Below are positions 52,177 to 61,712 of a stretch of 64,000 nucleotides of DNA, one piece after another. This DNA comes from Pseudomonas capeferrum (GTDB lineage Bacteria > Pseudomonadota > Gammaproteobacteria > Pseudomonadales > Pseudomonadaceae). A model generated the notes under the pieces. That model made no database searches. It saw only the letters and a list, made by a program, of their open reading frames with translations, and had not been told where the DNA came from. How positions within the stretch are numbered: position 1 is the first letter of the stretch; each line of letters begins with the position of its first letter. Both the position numbers and the translations under genes were made by a program. The stretch covers positions 1,859,526 through 1,923,525 of the forward strand of contig NZ_JMIT01000001.1 in the NCBI RefSeq assembly GCF_000731675.1. Reading direction: 5' to 3'.

Positions 52177-52707
52177 CCTGAACGTGTTGTGCGTTGCTCC
52201 CTCTCCCTTTTGCGGCCCGCCTTTTGGCGGGCCTTTTTTTCTTCACGGAATGTTGGGGAAGTGGGGCTGCTATGTGCTTGTCGGGAGATAGGGTGATGGC
52301 GGCTAGCTGCCATCACCGTGTGCGGTAACCGAACGATTGTTGCCGACGCCTTGCATGTGCCAGCGCATACGTGCAAGGGTAAAAAAGGAACGTCAGCCAC
52401 CAAAAAGGAAGATAAGCACCTTATGCTTGGAATCACACGTATCCATCGCTACGTGCGCCCATTGCCTGCAAGCCAAGCTGCAGCCAGTGGGCGTGACGTC
52501 AACGGCAAACCAGGCGCCCGCCTGGCCGCAAAGCTTACCGCCCTCCTCTGCACACCCCGCGCCGTCCCGCCCTACCTCTGGGTCGACCCCGAGCGCTCCC
52601 CTGTTGATCGCCTGCCCCCTACCTGACCGCCCATGCGCCGTCATACCGCACTCGCCATTCAGTGACTGAAGGTGGGATGTTTCACGCAAGAAAAGGGGCA
52701 ACACCCA
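52177..52707. other. Intergenic region before mtlD-like gene
   Basis: 531 bases. A terminator at 52214-52240; after that I see no supported gene. The TTTTT-rich and AAAAAGGAA parts near 52,380-52,420 may be leader or promoter sequence for the gene at 52708. Confidence 0.45.
52214..52240 (+). terminator. Rho-independent terminator
   Basis: GGCCCGCC, loop TTTT, GGCGGGCC followed by seven T. Confidence 0.95.
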
Positions 52708-54897
52708 ATGATCATGTTTCAGGGCAAGAAAATTCACAGCGCCATCTTCGACATGGATGGCACGATGTTCGACACCGAGCGCCTGCGTTTCAGGACGCTA
52801 AAACAGGCCTCGCTGGAAATCTTCGGCAAAGCCTTGAGTGAGCAGACGCTGATCGGCTCGCTGGGCCTGAGCGCGAAAAGGGCCGAGGCCCTCGCCAAGG
52901 CCCACAACGGCGATGACTTCCCTTATGCGCAGATCCGCCAGCGCGCCGACGAGCTTGAGCTGGAGCACGTGCGCAACCATGGCGTGCCGATCAAGGCCGG
53001 CCTGCTCGAGGTGCTGGAGCGCCTGCGCAAGTCCGGCCTGACCCTGGCGGTCGCCACTTCCAGCCGCCGTGCCATCGCCGAGGAGTACCTGATCAATGCC
53101 AACGTGCTCAAGTACTTCGACATCACCGTCTGCGGCGACGAAGTCAGCCAAGGCAAACCCCACCCGGAAATCTTCCTGCGCGCCGCCCGCGCGCTCAATT
53201 GCCAACCCGGCCAGTGCTTCATGGTCGAGGACTCGGAAAACGGCTTGCTCTCGGCGATCCGCGCCGAGGGCCAGGCAATCCTGATCGAAGACATCAAGCC
53301 GCCCGCGCCCGAGGTCAAGGCCGGCGCGCTTAAAGCCTACCCTGGCATGCACGCCTTCCTCGCCGACTTGAGCGAGTGCGTGCCCGACCTGGGCATGCCG
53401 GCGCTCGACGATTCGTTCCCTGCTTCACTGAACCAGTTCCGTGTCGGCATCCACGGCTTCGGCGCTATCGGTGGAGGCTACCTGACCCAGGTGTTGTCCC
53501 ATTGGGACGGCTACACGCGTCCCTGTGAAATCATTGCCGCGACCCGTTCACGCATGCTCCGGGAATCAGTCGCTGCGTTCGGCCGCTACAGTGTGCGCTA
53601 CGGCGCCAGCGCGTTCGACCAGACCATCGACAATGTGCGCATGATCGACATGGACGACGAGGAGGCGGTGATCGAGATGTACAACGCCGCCGAAGTGGTC
53701 GGCATGAGTCTGCCCGAACAGGCAATCCATCATCAGGCCAGGGTCATTGCCAAGGGCTTGCTGCGACGCTTCGAACGCAGGGGGCGCGAGCTGACGCTCC
53801 TGATCGTGTTGAACAAGATCGGCGGTGCGGCGTTCGTCCGGCGCCAGGTGCAAGCGCAGTTGGCATTGCTGTGCACGCCACAGGTGTGCAAGCAGGTGCT
53901 GGAAAAGACCCACTTCGCCGAAACGGTAGTCAGCCGCATCGTTTCCAAGATCAGCAATGACGCGCTGGTTCGGCAGTTGCGCATCAAGTCGCAGATCTTC
54001 AGGAACAGCCTGGAGGACGAACCCACGGTCACCCGCAAACCCGCCACGCCGGCCCCTGAGTACGAACGGCTGATTGGGCACTTCAGGCCTTTTGCGCAGT
54101 CCAGCAGCGCCATGAGCCAGTTGCACCTGATCCTGTTCAACAGCGAGCCCGACATGCCGCTGTACGTGGAGCGTGGCAGTGATTTGCTGGAGCGGCTGCG
54201 CCAGGTGAAAACGGTCGCGGACATTACTCAGATCCAGATCATCAAGAACCGTTTGTGGAATGGGCCGCATGCAATCATCGCCTGGTATGCCAGCCTGCTG
54301 GGGCATACCTGGGTTGGCCAGGGGATGGGGGACGCCCGTGTCAGTGCGCTGGCAGAGCGTCTCATTCACCAGGAAGTGGCGCCGGCATTGATGGCCGAGT
54401 ACCCGCAGATGTCAGAGGTTGTCAGCAGCTTTGCCAATGCCTTTCTCGAACGGTGCAAAACGTCGTTCAAGGACCCTTGCGTGCGGGTCGGGCGCGATCC
54501 GATGCGTAAATTGCAGCGTAACGAGCGCATCCTCAGCAGCATCGACCTGGCGCGCAAGCATGGCATTCAGACGCCTGCGCTGGCGTTTGGGGCGGCGTTG
54601 GCCATTCACTATGCGCTGCACGGCAACGCCAGCAAGGACCGGGAAGCCCAATTGATGAAGGCGCTGTACAAGGCCAGTGACGAACGTGTCGAGGCGGTGT
54701 TGACCCATGACGGGGACTATCACGGCAAGCCTTACCTGGGACTGGACCCGGTCAGTGATGCGGACCTGGTCGAAAGCATTTCGGCCAACTTCCGGCTGTT
54801 GCAGCAACGGGACAGGGCTGACTGGACCCTACCCTCTGCGTTGACGCGCGGATCATCTCCATCCCACCTCTGCGAAGTGACGGAATGCGACCGGTGA
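52708..54897 (+). CDS. mtlD: Bifunctional mannitol-1-phosphate dehydrogenase/phosphatase
   Basis: A 729-residue fusion. Residues about 8-215 form a HAD phosphatase (DMDGTMFDTE with nucleophile Asp about 15, ATSSRRAIAEEYL, SQGKPHPEIFL, MVEDSENGL). From about residue 245 a Rossmann domain (RVGIHGFGAIGGGYLTQVL) starts a mannitol-dehydrogenase-like part with a helical C-terminus (ILFNSEPDMPLYVERG, QIQIIKNRLWNGPHAIIAWY). This layout matches the Acinetobacter baylyi MtlD, which reduces fructose-6-phosphate and then removes the phosphate to give mannitol as osmoprotectant. Start at 52708 has AGGGGC upstream. The assignment rests on domain order; osmotic regulation cannot be seen here. Confidence 0.85.
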   Translation: MIMFQGKKIHSAIFDMDGTMFDTERLRFRTLKQASLEIFGKALSEQTLIGSLGLSAKRAEALAKAHNGDDFPYAQIRQRADELELEHVRNHGVPIKAGLLEVLERLRKSGLTLAVATSSRRAIAEEYLINANVLKYFDITVCGDEVSQGKPHPEIFLRAARALNCQPGQCFMVEDSENGLLSAIRAEGQAILIEDIKPPAPEVKAGALKAYPGMHAFLADLSECVPDLGMPALDDSFPASLNQFRVGIHGFGAIGGGYLTQVLSHWDGYTRPCEIIAATRSRMLRESVAAFGRYSVRYGASAFDQTIDNVRMIDMDDEEAVIEMYNAAEVVGMSLPEQAIHHQARVIAKGLLRRFERRGRELTLLIVLNKIGGAAFVRRQVQAQLALLCTPQVCKQVLEKTHFAETVVSRIVSKISNDALVRQLRIKSQIFRNSLEDEPTVTRKPATPAPEYERLIGHFRPFAQSSSAMSQLHLILFNSEPDMPLYVERGSDLLERLRQVKTVADITQIQIIKNRLWNGPHAIIAWYASLLGHTWVGQGMGDARVSALAERLIHQEVAPALMAEYPQMSEVVSSFANAFLERCKTSFKDPCVRVGRDPMRKLQRNERILSSIDLARKHGIQTPALAFGAALAIHYALHGNASKDREAQLMKALYKASDERVEAVLTHDGDYHGKPYLGLDPVSDADLVESISANFRLLQQRDRADWTLPSALTRGSSPSHLCEVTECDR

Positions 54898-55088
54898 TGG
54901 CCACGAGTTGGCCACGCTTGAAACGAGGGTAATGGGTACAGGATGGGTACAGGATTAAATTTCGTTCACGTTGCGCCCTTTAGTCATAAGGCATTCGACA
55001 GCAATTCAGCCATACTCCAGAATGCAGCGGTTTTTGGGGGAAAACCCTTGCACAGCCAACGACATACCAACCTTTAGTGAGCCTCAAC

Positions 55089-56015
55089 GTGAAAACATCC
55101 CTGTCTATCCTCAGCCTGCTGCTGTTGCTCACAGGTACCGCGACCCTCCCGTCGACTGCTGCTGCACAACCCCCGACCCAGGTGCAACGCGACCCGGCCA
55201 AATTGCACCTGGCCTCTGGCAGCGCGCTGCTGATCGACCTGAATACCAATCGGGAACTGTATTCGAGCCATGCCGATCGCGTGGTCCCTATCGCTTCGGT
55301 CACCAAACTGATGACGGCGATGGTGGTGCTGGACGCCAAGCTGCCGATGAACGAAATGCTCACCATGACCATCGCCAACAACCCGGAGATGAAGGGCGTG
55401 TATTCACGCGTGCGCCTGGGCAGCCAGCTCGACCGCCATGAAACGTTGCTGATCACGTTGATGTCTTCGGAGAACCGCGCCGCCAACACCCTGGCCAACC
55501 ATTACCCGGGCGGTTACCCGGCGTTCATCAAGGCCATGAATGCCAAGGCGCGTAGCCTGGGCATGGCGCATACCCGCTATGTCGAGCCGACTGGCCTGTC
55601 GACGCTGAACGTGTCCACTGCCCGCGACCTGTCCAAGCTGCTGATGGCGTCGCGCAAGTATCCGATGCTGAGCGAGCTGTCGACCACCCGCGAGAAGACT
55701 GTGGCGTTCCGCAAGCCCAATTACACCCTGGGCTTCCGTAACACCGACCACCTGGTGAACAAGAGCAACTGGGACATCAAGCTGACCAAGACCGGCTTCA
55801 CCAATGAAGCCGGCCATTGCCTGGTGCTGCTGACCCGAATGGACAACCGCCCGGTAGCCATGGTGATCCTCGATGCGTTCGGCAAATACACCCACTTCGC
55901 CGATGCCAGCCGCATGCGTCAGTGGCTGGAAACCGGGGCAGCCAAGCCAGCGCCAGCAGTGGCCATGCAGTACAAGGCCGATCGGCAGGTCAAGGGCCGC
56001 CTGGCGTCCGAGTAA
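55089..56015 (+). CDS. pbpG: D-alanyl-D-alanine endopeptidase (PBP7)
   Basis: A 308-residue secreted penicillin-binding protein. A signal peptide ([16 protein letters not shown]...AA) is followed by the serine peptidase motifs SVTKLM (SxxK), [10 protein letters not shown] (SxN) and KTGFTNEAG (KTG). It cleaves D,D-cross-links in periplasmic peptidoglycan. GTG at 55089 taken as start from the usual KTSLSIL opening; GTG at 55077 is an alternative. Confidence 0.92.
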   Translation: MKTSLSILSLLLLLTGTATLPSTAAAQPPTQVQRDPAKLHLASGSALLIDLNTNRELYSSHADRVVPIASVTKLMTAMVVLDAKLPMNEMLTMTIANNPEMKGVYSRVRLGSQLDRHETLLITLMSSENRAANTLANHYPGGYPAFIKAMNAKARSLGMAHTRYVEPTGLSTLNVSTARDLSKLLMASRKYPMLSELSTTREKTVAFRKPNYTLGFRNTDHLVNKSNWDIKLTKTGFTNEAGHCLVLLTRMDNRPVAMVILDAFGKYTHFADASRMRQWLETGAAKPAPAVAMQYKADRQVKGRLASE

Positions 56016-56044
56016 CCAGCCATAACCCAAGGCTGCACGGCCTG

Positions 56045-56488
56045 CTAGGCCGTGCCGCTGACCATGCCGCCCGCGCTGCTGCCACCCTCTTGCTGCAGCA
56101 GCTCCAGCAACTGCGCCGTGGCAGCCATGATCTGCCCGTTGAGGGTGGCAATGCTTGCCTGCTTGGCGCCCACAGCAGCCGCCTTGGCAGCCTCGTCCAT
56201 CTTGCTGTTCTGCAGCGCGGCCAGCTGCTTCTGCTCCTCGACCAATTGCTTTTGCAGGTCCTTGATCAGCTGACGCAGCTCCTTCACGGTGTCCGAGTCG
56301 CCGTTGTCAGCCTCCGTGGATTGCGCCTGCCCAGCCCCGGCAATCTTCATGCTGTCGCTACTGATGCTCAAGGGCCCCAGTGCCTCACCGGCCTCTTGTG
56401 CCTGCGCGCGTTCGGTGGCTGCGTTGGCACTCAGCGTCTGCGCCGAGACGCCGTTGATCATCAGGTTGCTTGCCGTTATCCCGCTCAT
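56045..56488 (-). CDS. FlxA-like protein
   Basis: A 147-residue protein with a central charged coiled coil (VKELRQLIKDLQKQLVEEQK, QLAALQ...) and a glycine/serine-rich tail (EGGSSAGGMVSGTA). The layout resembles the FlxA-like family, some members of which are linked to flagellar regulons. No signal peptide. Function unknown; convergent to pbpG and divergent to pvdA. Confidence 0.65.
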   Translation of the reverse strand: MSGITASNLMINGVSAQTLSANAATERAQAQEAGEALGPLSISSDSMKIAGAGQAQSTEADNGDSDTVKELRQLIKDLQKQLVEEQKQLAALQNSKMDEAAKAAAVGAKQASIATLNGQIMAATAQLLELLQQEGGSSAGGMVSGTA

Positions 56489-56564
56489 GTCGATTCCCTG
56501 CCTGAAAGATAGGTCCTTACCGTAACCCCCCTATCGGCCGCCCCATGCAGTTCTTTAGCCCGCT

Positions 56565-56588
56565 TAAATTCCCCCCTGCCTGGCTCGT
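56565..56588 (+). promoter_or_regulatory. PvdS (iron-starvation sigma) promoter
   Basis: TAAAT (56565-56569), exactly 16 bases, then CGT (56586-56588): an exact match to the IS-box of PvdS-dependent pyoverdine promoters, 75 bp before the pvdA start. Confidence 0.88.
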
Positions 56589-56662
56589 TCCAAGAAATGT
56601 ACTTGCGCAGGAGCCGGAGCCCCGGCGGGCGTCCACATTCGACCATTCAGGGAATCGCAGCC

Positions 56663-57997
56663 ATGAGCCAGTCCTCACACCAGGAAACAATCAAAGATCT
56701 GATCGGCGTGGGCTTCGGCCCTTCCAACCTGGCCTTGGCCATCGCCCTGGAAGAACTCGCTCAGTCCCAGGGCCACGCCCTGGACGCGCTGTTCATCGAC
56801 AAGCAGAAAGACTACCGCTGGCACGGCGAAACCCTGGCCACCCAGAGCGAGCTGCAGATTTCGTTCCTCAAGGACTTGGTTTCCCTGCGCAACCCGACCA
56901 GCCCCTACAGCTTCGTCAACTACCTGCACCAGAAGCAGCGCCTGGCCGACTTCATCAACCTCGGCACCTTCTACCCCTGCCGCCTGGAGTACAACGACTA
57001 CCTGCGCTGGGCCGCAGAGCACTTCGCCACCCAGGCGGTGTATGGCGAGGAAGTGGTGCGCATCGAACCCGAGGTGAATGCCGGCCGGGTCGAACACCTG
57101 CGCCTGGTATCGCGTGACCAGCAGGGCCGCGAATACAGCCGCCGCACCCGCTCGGTGGTGGTCGGCAGCGGCGGCACGCCGAAAATCCCGGAAAAATTCG
57201 GCGCGTTCAAGGACGACCCGCGCGTCTTCCACCACTCCCAATACCTGAGCAGCCTGAACAAGCTGCCGTGCACCGAAGGCAAGCCGATGCGCATCGCGGT
57301 GATCGGCTCCGGCCAGAGCGCCGCCGAGGCGTTCATCGACCTCAACGACAGCTACCCGTCGGTCAAGGTAGACATGATTCTGCGTGGCTCGGCCCTCAAG
57401 CCTGCCGACGACAGCCCGTTCGTCAACGAGATCTTCTCGCCGGGCTACACCGACCTGGTCTACAACGAGCCGGCCGATCAACGCAGCAAGCTGTTGGGCG
57501 AGTACCACAACACCAACTACTCGGTGGTCGACCTGAACTTGATCGAGCGCATCTACGGCATCCTCTATCGCCAGAAGGTCGCGCACCAGTTCCGCCACAA
57601 CGTGCTGTGCCGACGCCAGGTAGAAGCGGTGGTGGCCACCCGTGAAGGCCTGGAACTGACCCTGCGCGACCTGGCCACCGGCCAGCAGCAGACCCACCGC
57701 TATGACGCGGTGATCCTGGCCACCGGCTACGAGCGTCGCTCGCACCGCGACCTGCTGGCGCCGCTGGCGGGCTTCCTGGACGACTTCAGCGTCGACCGCA
57801 ACTATCGGGTCCTGGCCAGCCCAGACCTGCAGGCCTCGGTTTACCTGCAAGGCTTCTGCGAAAACAGCCACGGCCTGAGCGATACCTTGCTCTCGGTGCT
57901 GCCCTCCCGCGCTGCCGAAATCGGCCAGTCGCTGTACCAGGACCTGTCGCGCCTGAACGGCCGTTCGCAGCCGGCTGTCGCCTTGACCCGCGCCTGA
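56663..57997 (+). CDS. pvdA: L-ornithine N5-monooxygenase
   Basis: A 444-residue flavin monooxygenase: FAD motif GVGFGPSNLALA (about 15-26), NADPH motif IGSGQSAAEAF (about 212-222) and ATGYERR near the C-terminus (about 352). It hydroxylates ornithine at N5 for pyoverdine synthesis. The start is set at 56663 (MSQSSHQ), in line with PvdA length. Expression should be under PvdS from the IS-box upstream. A hairpin follows the gene and separates it from the fpv operon. Confidence 0.95.
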   Translation: MSQSSHQETIKDLIGVGFGPSNLALAIALEELAQSQGHALDALFIDKQKDYRWHGETLATQSELQISFLKDLVSLRNPTSPYSFVNYLHQKQRLADFINLGTFYPCRLEYNDYLRWAAEHFATQAVYGEEVVRIEPEVNAGRVEHLRLVSRDQQGREYSRRTRSVVVGSGGTPKIPEKFGAFKDDPRVFHHSQYLSSLNKLPCTEGKPMRIAVIGSGQSAAEAFIDLNDSYPSVKVDMILRGSALKPADDSPFVNEIFSPGYTDLVYNEPADQRSKLLGEYHNTNYSVVDLNLIERIYGILYRQKVAHQFRHNVLCRRQVEAVVATREGLELTLRDLATGQQQTHRYDAVILATGYERRSHRDLLAPLAGFLDDFSVDRNYRVLASPDLQASVYLQGFCENSHGLSDTLLSVLPSRAAEIGQSLYQDLSRLNGRSQPAVALTRA

Positions 57998-58011
57998 TTG
58001 CCCGCCTCTTC

Positions 58012-58045
58012 AAGCCGGCCTGACGCCTCGCGCGAAGGCCGGCTT
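58012..58045 (+). terminator. Hairpin after pvdA
   Basis: AAGCCGGCCT and AGGCCGGCTT form a 10-bp stem 14 bases after the pvdA stop. No long T tract; also resembles REP-type palindromes. Confidence 0.6.
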
Positions 58046-58080
58046 ACGCCTCCTGAAACATTTGCTTGCATTTAAAACGG

Positions 58081-58103
58081 CAGGATTTCCATTCTCATTC
58101 GTC
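58081..58103. promoter_or_regulatory. Possible Fur site before fpvG
   Basis: GATTTCCATTCTCATTCG resembles part of the Fur box, mainly in the ATTCTCATT half, 65-85 bp before fpvG. A weak match; iron control of this operon is expected from its role. Confidence 0.35.
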
Positions 58104-58165
58104 TTTATAGGTGCAGCCCTCTAGGTTGGGCATAAGCTCGACTACACATTTCAGAAGACGATCAG

Positions 58166-59359
58166 ATGGCCAAATCACCGAAAAAATCCAAATCCAAGCT
58201 GTGGTTCCTAGTCCACAGCTGGCTCGCCCTACCGATCTGGTTCTTTGTGCTGATCGTCTGTTTTACCGGCATGCTCGCCGTGGTCAGCCAGGAGATCGTC
58301 TGGCTGGCCAACTCGGACGTGCGCGCCAGCAAGCCTGACGGCGATGCCGAACGCTTGAGTTATCAGCAGGTGCTCGACGCTTTGCACAAGGCCGAGCCGG
58401 ACATGGCCGTGGAGTCGCTCAGGCAGCCGGATGGCTCGCACTTCGCGCTGACCGCCGATGTGACCTTCCCTGACGGCACCAGCCCAACGCTCTACGTCAA
58501 CCCCTACACCGGGGCCATCCAGGGCAAGAGCCCGGACTTCAACTTCGAAGGCTTCACCCGCGCCTTGCATGGCTGGTGGCTGGTGCCCTTCACCAATGGT
58601 TTCAGTTGGGGTTGGTACCTCGTCTCGATCCTCGGCCTGCCGATGCTGGCCTCGCTGGTCACGGGCCTGGTGGTCTACAAGAAATTCTGGAAGGGCTTCT
58701 TCAAGCCAGTCCGCACCGGCCATGGTTCGCGTATCTTCTGGGGCGACCTGCACCGGCTGGCCGGGGTCTGGTCGATCTGGTTCATTGCGGTCATTTCCAT
58801 TACCGGTACCTGGTTCCTGATCCAGGCGATCCTGTTCGACAACAACATCAGCATCTCCAGCCGACCTATCGTGCCGGTCATCGCCCGTGAGGATGTGCCG
58901 CAAACAGCCGATGGTAGCCAGGCGCCGCGCATTGATGTGGATGAAGCGGCGCGCATCGCCGGCTTGGCGATCCCGGGCCTGGAGATCAGCTCCGTCTCAC
59001 TGCCTGCTACTGCCTACAGCCATGTCACCCTGGGTGGCCGCGGCTGGTACCCGCTGATGTTCCAGTCCGCCGCCGTCAACCCCTACACCCGCACCGTCGA
59101 CAGCCAGTTCTTGATCAGCGACCGCTCTGCCCTGGAGTTTGTCACCGAGTCCATGCGCCCCCTGCACACCGGCGACTTTGGCGGCCTACCGATCAAGCTG
59201 ATCTGGTTCTTCTTCGGCCTGGTCCTCACCCTGATGGTATTCAGCGGCCTGCTGATCTGGACAAAACGCACCGCCCAGGCGACCGCCGCTGCCCTCAAGC
59301 GCAGCGAGCGTGCGCCACGCGTGGCAAGCCGTGAAACCACCGTGGAGATCCGCCCATGA
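58166..59359 (+). CDS. fpvG: PepSY-type membrane reductase of ferripyoverdine
   Basis: A 397-residue inner-membrane protein of the PepSY_TM family. Membrane segments lie at about 14-36, 145-170, 200-225 and 345-368, with conserved histidines in VHSWLALP, ALHGWW, DLHRLAG and LHTGDFGG suited to haem or electron transfer. It matches FpvG, the periplasm-facing reductase that turns Fe(III) in ferripyoverdine to Fe(II). First of a compact operon whose start and stop codons overlap at nearly every junction. Confidence 0.9.
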   Translation: MAKSPKKSKSKLWFLVHSWLALPIWFFVLIVCFTGMLAVVSQEIVWLANSDVRASKPDGDAERLSYQQVLDALHKAEPDMAVESLRQPDGSHFALTADVTFPDGTSPTLYVNPYTGAIQGKSPDFNFEGFTRALHGWWLVPFTNGFSWGWYLVSILGLPMLASLVTGLVVYKKFWKGFFKPVRTGHGSRIFWGDLHRLAGVWSIWFIAVISITGTWFLIQAILFDNNISISSRPIVPVIAREDVPQTADGSQAPRIDVDEAARIAGLAIPGLEISSVSLPATAYSHVTLGGRGWYPLMFQSAAVNPYTRTVDSQFLISDRSALEFVTESMRPLHTGDFGGLPIKLIWFFFGLVLTLMVFSGLLIWTKRTAQATAAALKRSERAPRVASRETTVEIRP

Positions 59360-59895
59360 GCCAGGCCCAGACCCTGCCCGCCAGCCCGCTCAAACAGTGG
59401 TGGCTGAAGTGGCGCTTTCACCTGAACATCCTGCTGATCCTCATCCCGCTGGGGTTCATGCCCAAGTACTTCGCCGACGCCAAGCTGTTTCGCGGCGACG
59501 CGGGGCTTGGGGTGAACGTGATCAGCGACATCCAGGTCGGCCCCTACAGCCTGGACCTGGCCGAAATGCGCGACGAGGCACCACGCGCCGACGGCCCGGC
59601 GGGCCACTTCAAGTCGTTCAATGCTTCGCTGTGCAAGGCGTGCATCAATGACGTCAAGGCGGTCTACCTGCGCATTGGCAAACCGCGCAGCCTGCGCGCC
59701 GCTGGCACCATCTTCTTCGGCGCACCGTATCGCATGGGCACCAACCTGCCGATACCGCCACGCACTCAGCCTGATGCACAAATCTGGATCACCCTCGAAG
59801 GCTGGGACGGCAGCATGCACCAAGCTTCAGTGCCACTGGCCAAGGCTTCGCCCGCCACCGTGGCGTGGCTCGAAAAACAAGGAGGCAAGAAATGA
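59356..59895 (+). CDS. fpvH: FpvH-like inner-membrane protein
   Basis: A 179-residue protein with one N-terminal membrane helix (FHLNILLILIPLGFMPKYFA) and a periplasmic domain containing CKACIND. Position after fpvG with an ATGA overlap, and its size, fit FpvH, which assists iron reduction. Function beyond that is not known to me. Confidence 0.82.
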   Translation: MSQAQTLPASPLKQWWLKWRFHLNILLILIPLGFMPKYFADAKLFRGDAGLGVNVISDIQVGPYSLDLAEMRDEAPRADGPAGHFKSFNASLCKACINDVKAVYLRIGKPRSLRAAGTIFFGAPYRMGTNLPIPPRTQPDAQIWITLEGWDGSMHQASVPLAKASPATVAWLEKQGGKK

Positions 59896-60212
59896 AACAC
59901 CTGATGCGCAAGCTCGCCCTGCCCTTGCTGGTGCTGGCCGCCGGCCCCGCCCTGGCACACAACCCGATGTGCGAATGCGAAGAGGTCGCCAGCGGCCAGG
60001 TCAAATGCACCGGCGGCTTCTCGGATGGCAGCGGCGCCCCTGGGGTGACCCTGGATGTGATCGGCTACGACGAGCAGGTGCTGGTTGGCGGCAAGCTCGG
60101 CGACGACTCGACCCTCACCTTCAAGCGCCCCGACGGTGAGTTCTACGTGCTGTTCGATGCCGGCCCTGGGCACGTTGTCGAAGTCGACTACGCCGACATT
60201 GGCCAACCATGA
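59892..60212 (+). CDS. fpvJ: FpvJ-like periplasmic protein
   Basis: A 106-residue exported protein: signal peptide LALPLLVLAAGPALA followed by HNPMCECEEVASGQVKCTGG, with three cysteines in the first part. Matches FpvJ in order and layout. ATGA overlaps on both sides. Confidence 0.82.
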   Translation: MKHLMRKLALPLLVLAAGPALAHNPMCECEEVASGQVKCTGGFSDGSGAPGVTLDVIGYDEQVLVGGKLGDDSTLTFKRPDGEFYVLFDAGPGHVVEVDYADIGQP

Positions 60213-60793
60213 GCACGCCTACCATGAGCCGTGCCCAGGTCGTACGCCCGGCTGGCGCTGGGCACGAAACCCTGTACGTGCTGCTGGTCAGCCTGCTGAT
60301 CGTGATTCTTGCCGCTACCGTGGTGATGCTGCGCGGCGAACGCGAGGACGAGCAGGCCATCGCCAGCCACCAGATCGACGCCCGCCGCGACCTCACCGCC
60401 GCTGAACAGGGGCTTTACACCGACCTGCGCGTGGCCTTCGACGAGATCCAGCTGCTGCGTGAAGAAACCGCCGCCGTGCCCAGTGTGCAAGCCCTGGCCG
60501 ACGAAGGCCTGCCACCCTTCGTGGTCGACGCAGGCAGCCAGAGCCGCGGTAGCCACCAGTGGTCATGGCTGGAAACCGGCGCCTACCTGGGCCGCAGCCA
60601 GGCCCCGCAGGTAGCGGGCAGCCTGCTGCTGATCCTGCCGGGCGACAGCAGCGGCCAGGCAGATGTCTGGCTACGCCGCGACAGCGCTGCCGTCACGCCG
60701 GATGACCTGGGCCACGCCGCCCTGATCGCCGCCGGCTGGCAACAGGTGGTCAGCCACTACGACGCCGGGGTCACCCGCGAACACCGTCACTGA
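60209..60793 (+). CDS. fpvK: FpvK-like membrane protein
   Basis: A 194-residue protein with one N-terminal membrane helix (VLLVSLLIVILAATVVML) and a periplasmic rest (DLTAAEQGLYTDLRVAFDEI). Overlaps fpvJ by ATGA. Assigned by operon position to FpvK of the ferripyoverdine iron-release system. Confidence 0.8.
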   Translation: MSTPTMSRAQVVRPAGAGHETLYVLLVSLLIVILAATVVMLRGEREDEQAIASHQIDARRDLTAAEQGLYTDLRVAFDEIQLLREETAAVPSVQALADEGLPPFVVDAGSQSRGSHQWSWLETGAYLGRSQAPQVAGSLLLILPGDSSGQADVWLRRDSAAVTPDDLGHAALIAAGWQQVVSHYDAGVTREHRH

Positions 60794-60809
60794 ACCCAAG
60801 GACTTCCCC

Positions 60810-61712
60810 ATGTTCCGCTCCGCCCTCGCCCTGCTTCTGGCCCTTGCCCTGCCGGCAATGGCCCTGGCCGATAACGGCAAGCCGTTGCGCATCGGCATTA
60901 CCTTGCACCCGTATTACAGCTACGTAAGCAACATTGTCGGCGACAAGGCCGAAGTGGTGCCGCTGATTCCGGCGGGGTTCAACCCGCATGCCTACGAACC
61001 GCGGGCCGAAGACATCAAACGCATCGGTACGCTAGATGTGGTGGTACTCAACGGTGTCGGCCATGATGATTTCGCCGACCGCATGATCGCTGCCAGCGAA
61101 AAGCCCGGCATCGCCACCATTGAAGCCAACCAGAACGTGCCTTTGCTGGCCGCCACCGGTATCGCCGCCCGGGGTGCCGGCAAGGTGGTCAACCCGCACA
61201 CGTTCCTGTCGATCAGCACCACCATCGCCCAGGTCAACAACATTGCCCGGGAGCTGGGCAAGCTCGACCCCGACAACGCCAAGCTCTACACGCAGAATGC
61301 CCGCGCCTATGCCAAGCGCCTGCGTGCCCTGCGTGCCGAAGCCCTGGCCAAGGTCACCGAAGCACCCAGCGCCACCTTCCGCGTAGCGACCATCCATGCG
61401 GCCTACGACTACCTGGTGCGTGACTTCGGCCTGGAGGTCACAGCGGTGGTCGAGCCGGCCCATGGCATCGAACCCAGCCCGGCCCAGCTGAAAAAAACCA
61501 TCGACCAGCTCAAGGCGCTGGACGTCAAGGTGATCTTCTCGGAAATGGACTTCCCGTCCGCCTATGTCGAAACCATCCAGCGCGAGTCGGGCGTGCGCCT
61601 GTACCCGCTGACGCACATTTCCTACGGCGACTACACCAAGGAGAAGTACGAGGTAGAGATGAAGCGCAACCTCGATACCGTGGTCCGCGCCATCCAGGAG
61701 AACCGCGCATGA
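60810..61712 (+). CDS. fpvC: Periplasmic metal-binding protein of ABC transporter
   Basis: A 300-residue cluster-9-type substrate-binding protein: signal peptide ALALLLALALPAMALA, histidine ligands in TLHPYYSY and NPHTFLSIS, and an acidic ligand near the C-terminus (EMDFPSAYVE). It matches FpvC, which takes released Fe(II) together with FpvF and hands it to FpvDE. Only 16 bp after fpvK. Confidence 0.9.
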   Translation: MFRSALALLLALALPAMALADNGKPLRIGITLHPYYSYVSNIVGDKAEVVPLIPAGFNPHAYEPRAEDIKRIGTLDVVVLNGVGHDDFADRMIAASEKPGIATIEANQNVPLLAATGIAARGAGKVVNPHTFLSISTTIAQVNNIARELGKLDPDNAKLYTQNARAYAKRLRALRAEALAKVTEAPSATFRVATIHAAYDYLVRDFGLEVTAVVEPAHGIEPSPAQLKKTIDQLKALDVKVIFSEMDFPSAYVETIQRESGVRLYPLTHISYGDYTKEKYEVEMKRNLDTVVRAIQENRA

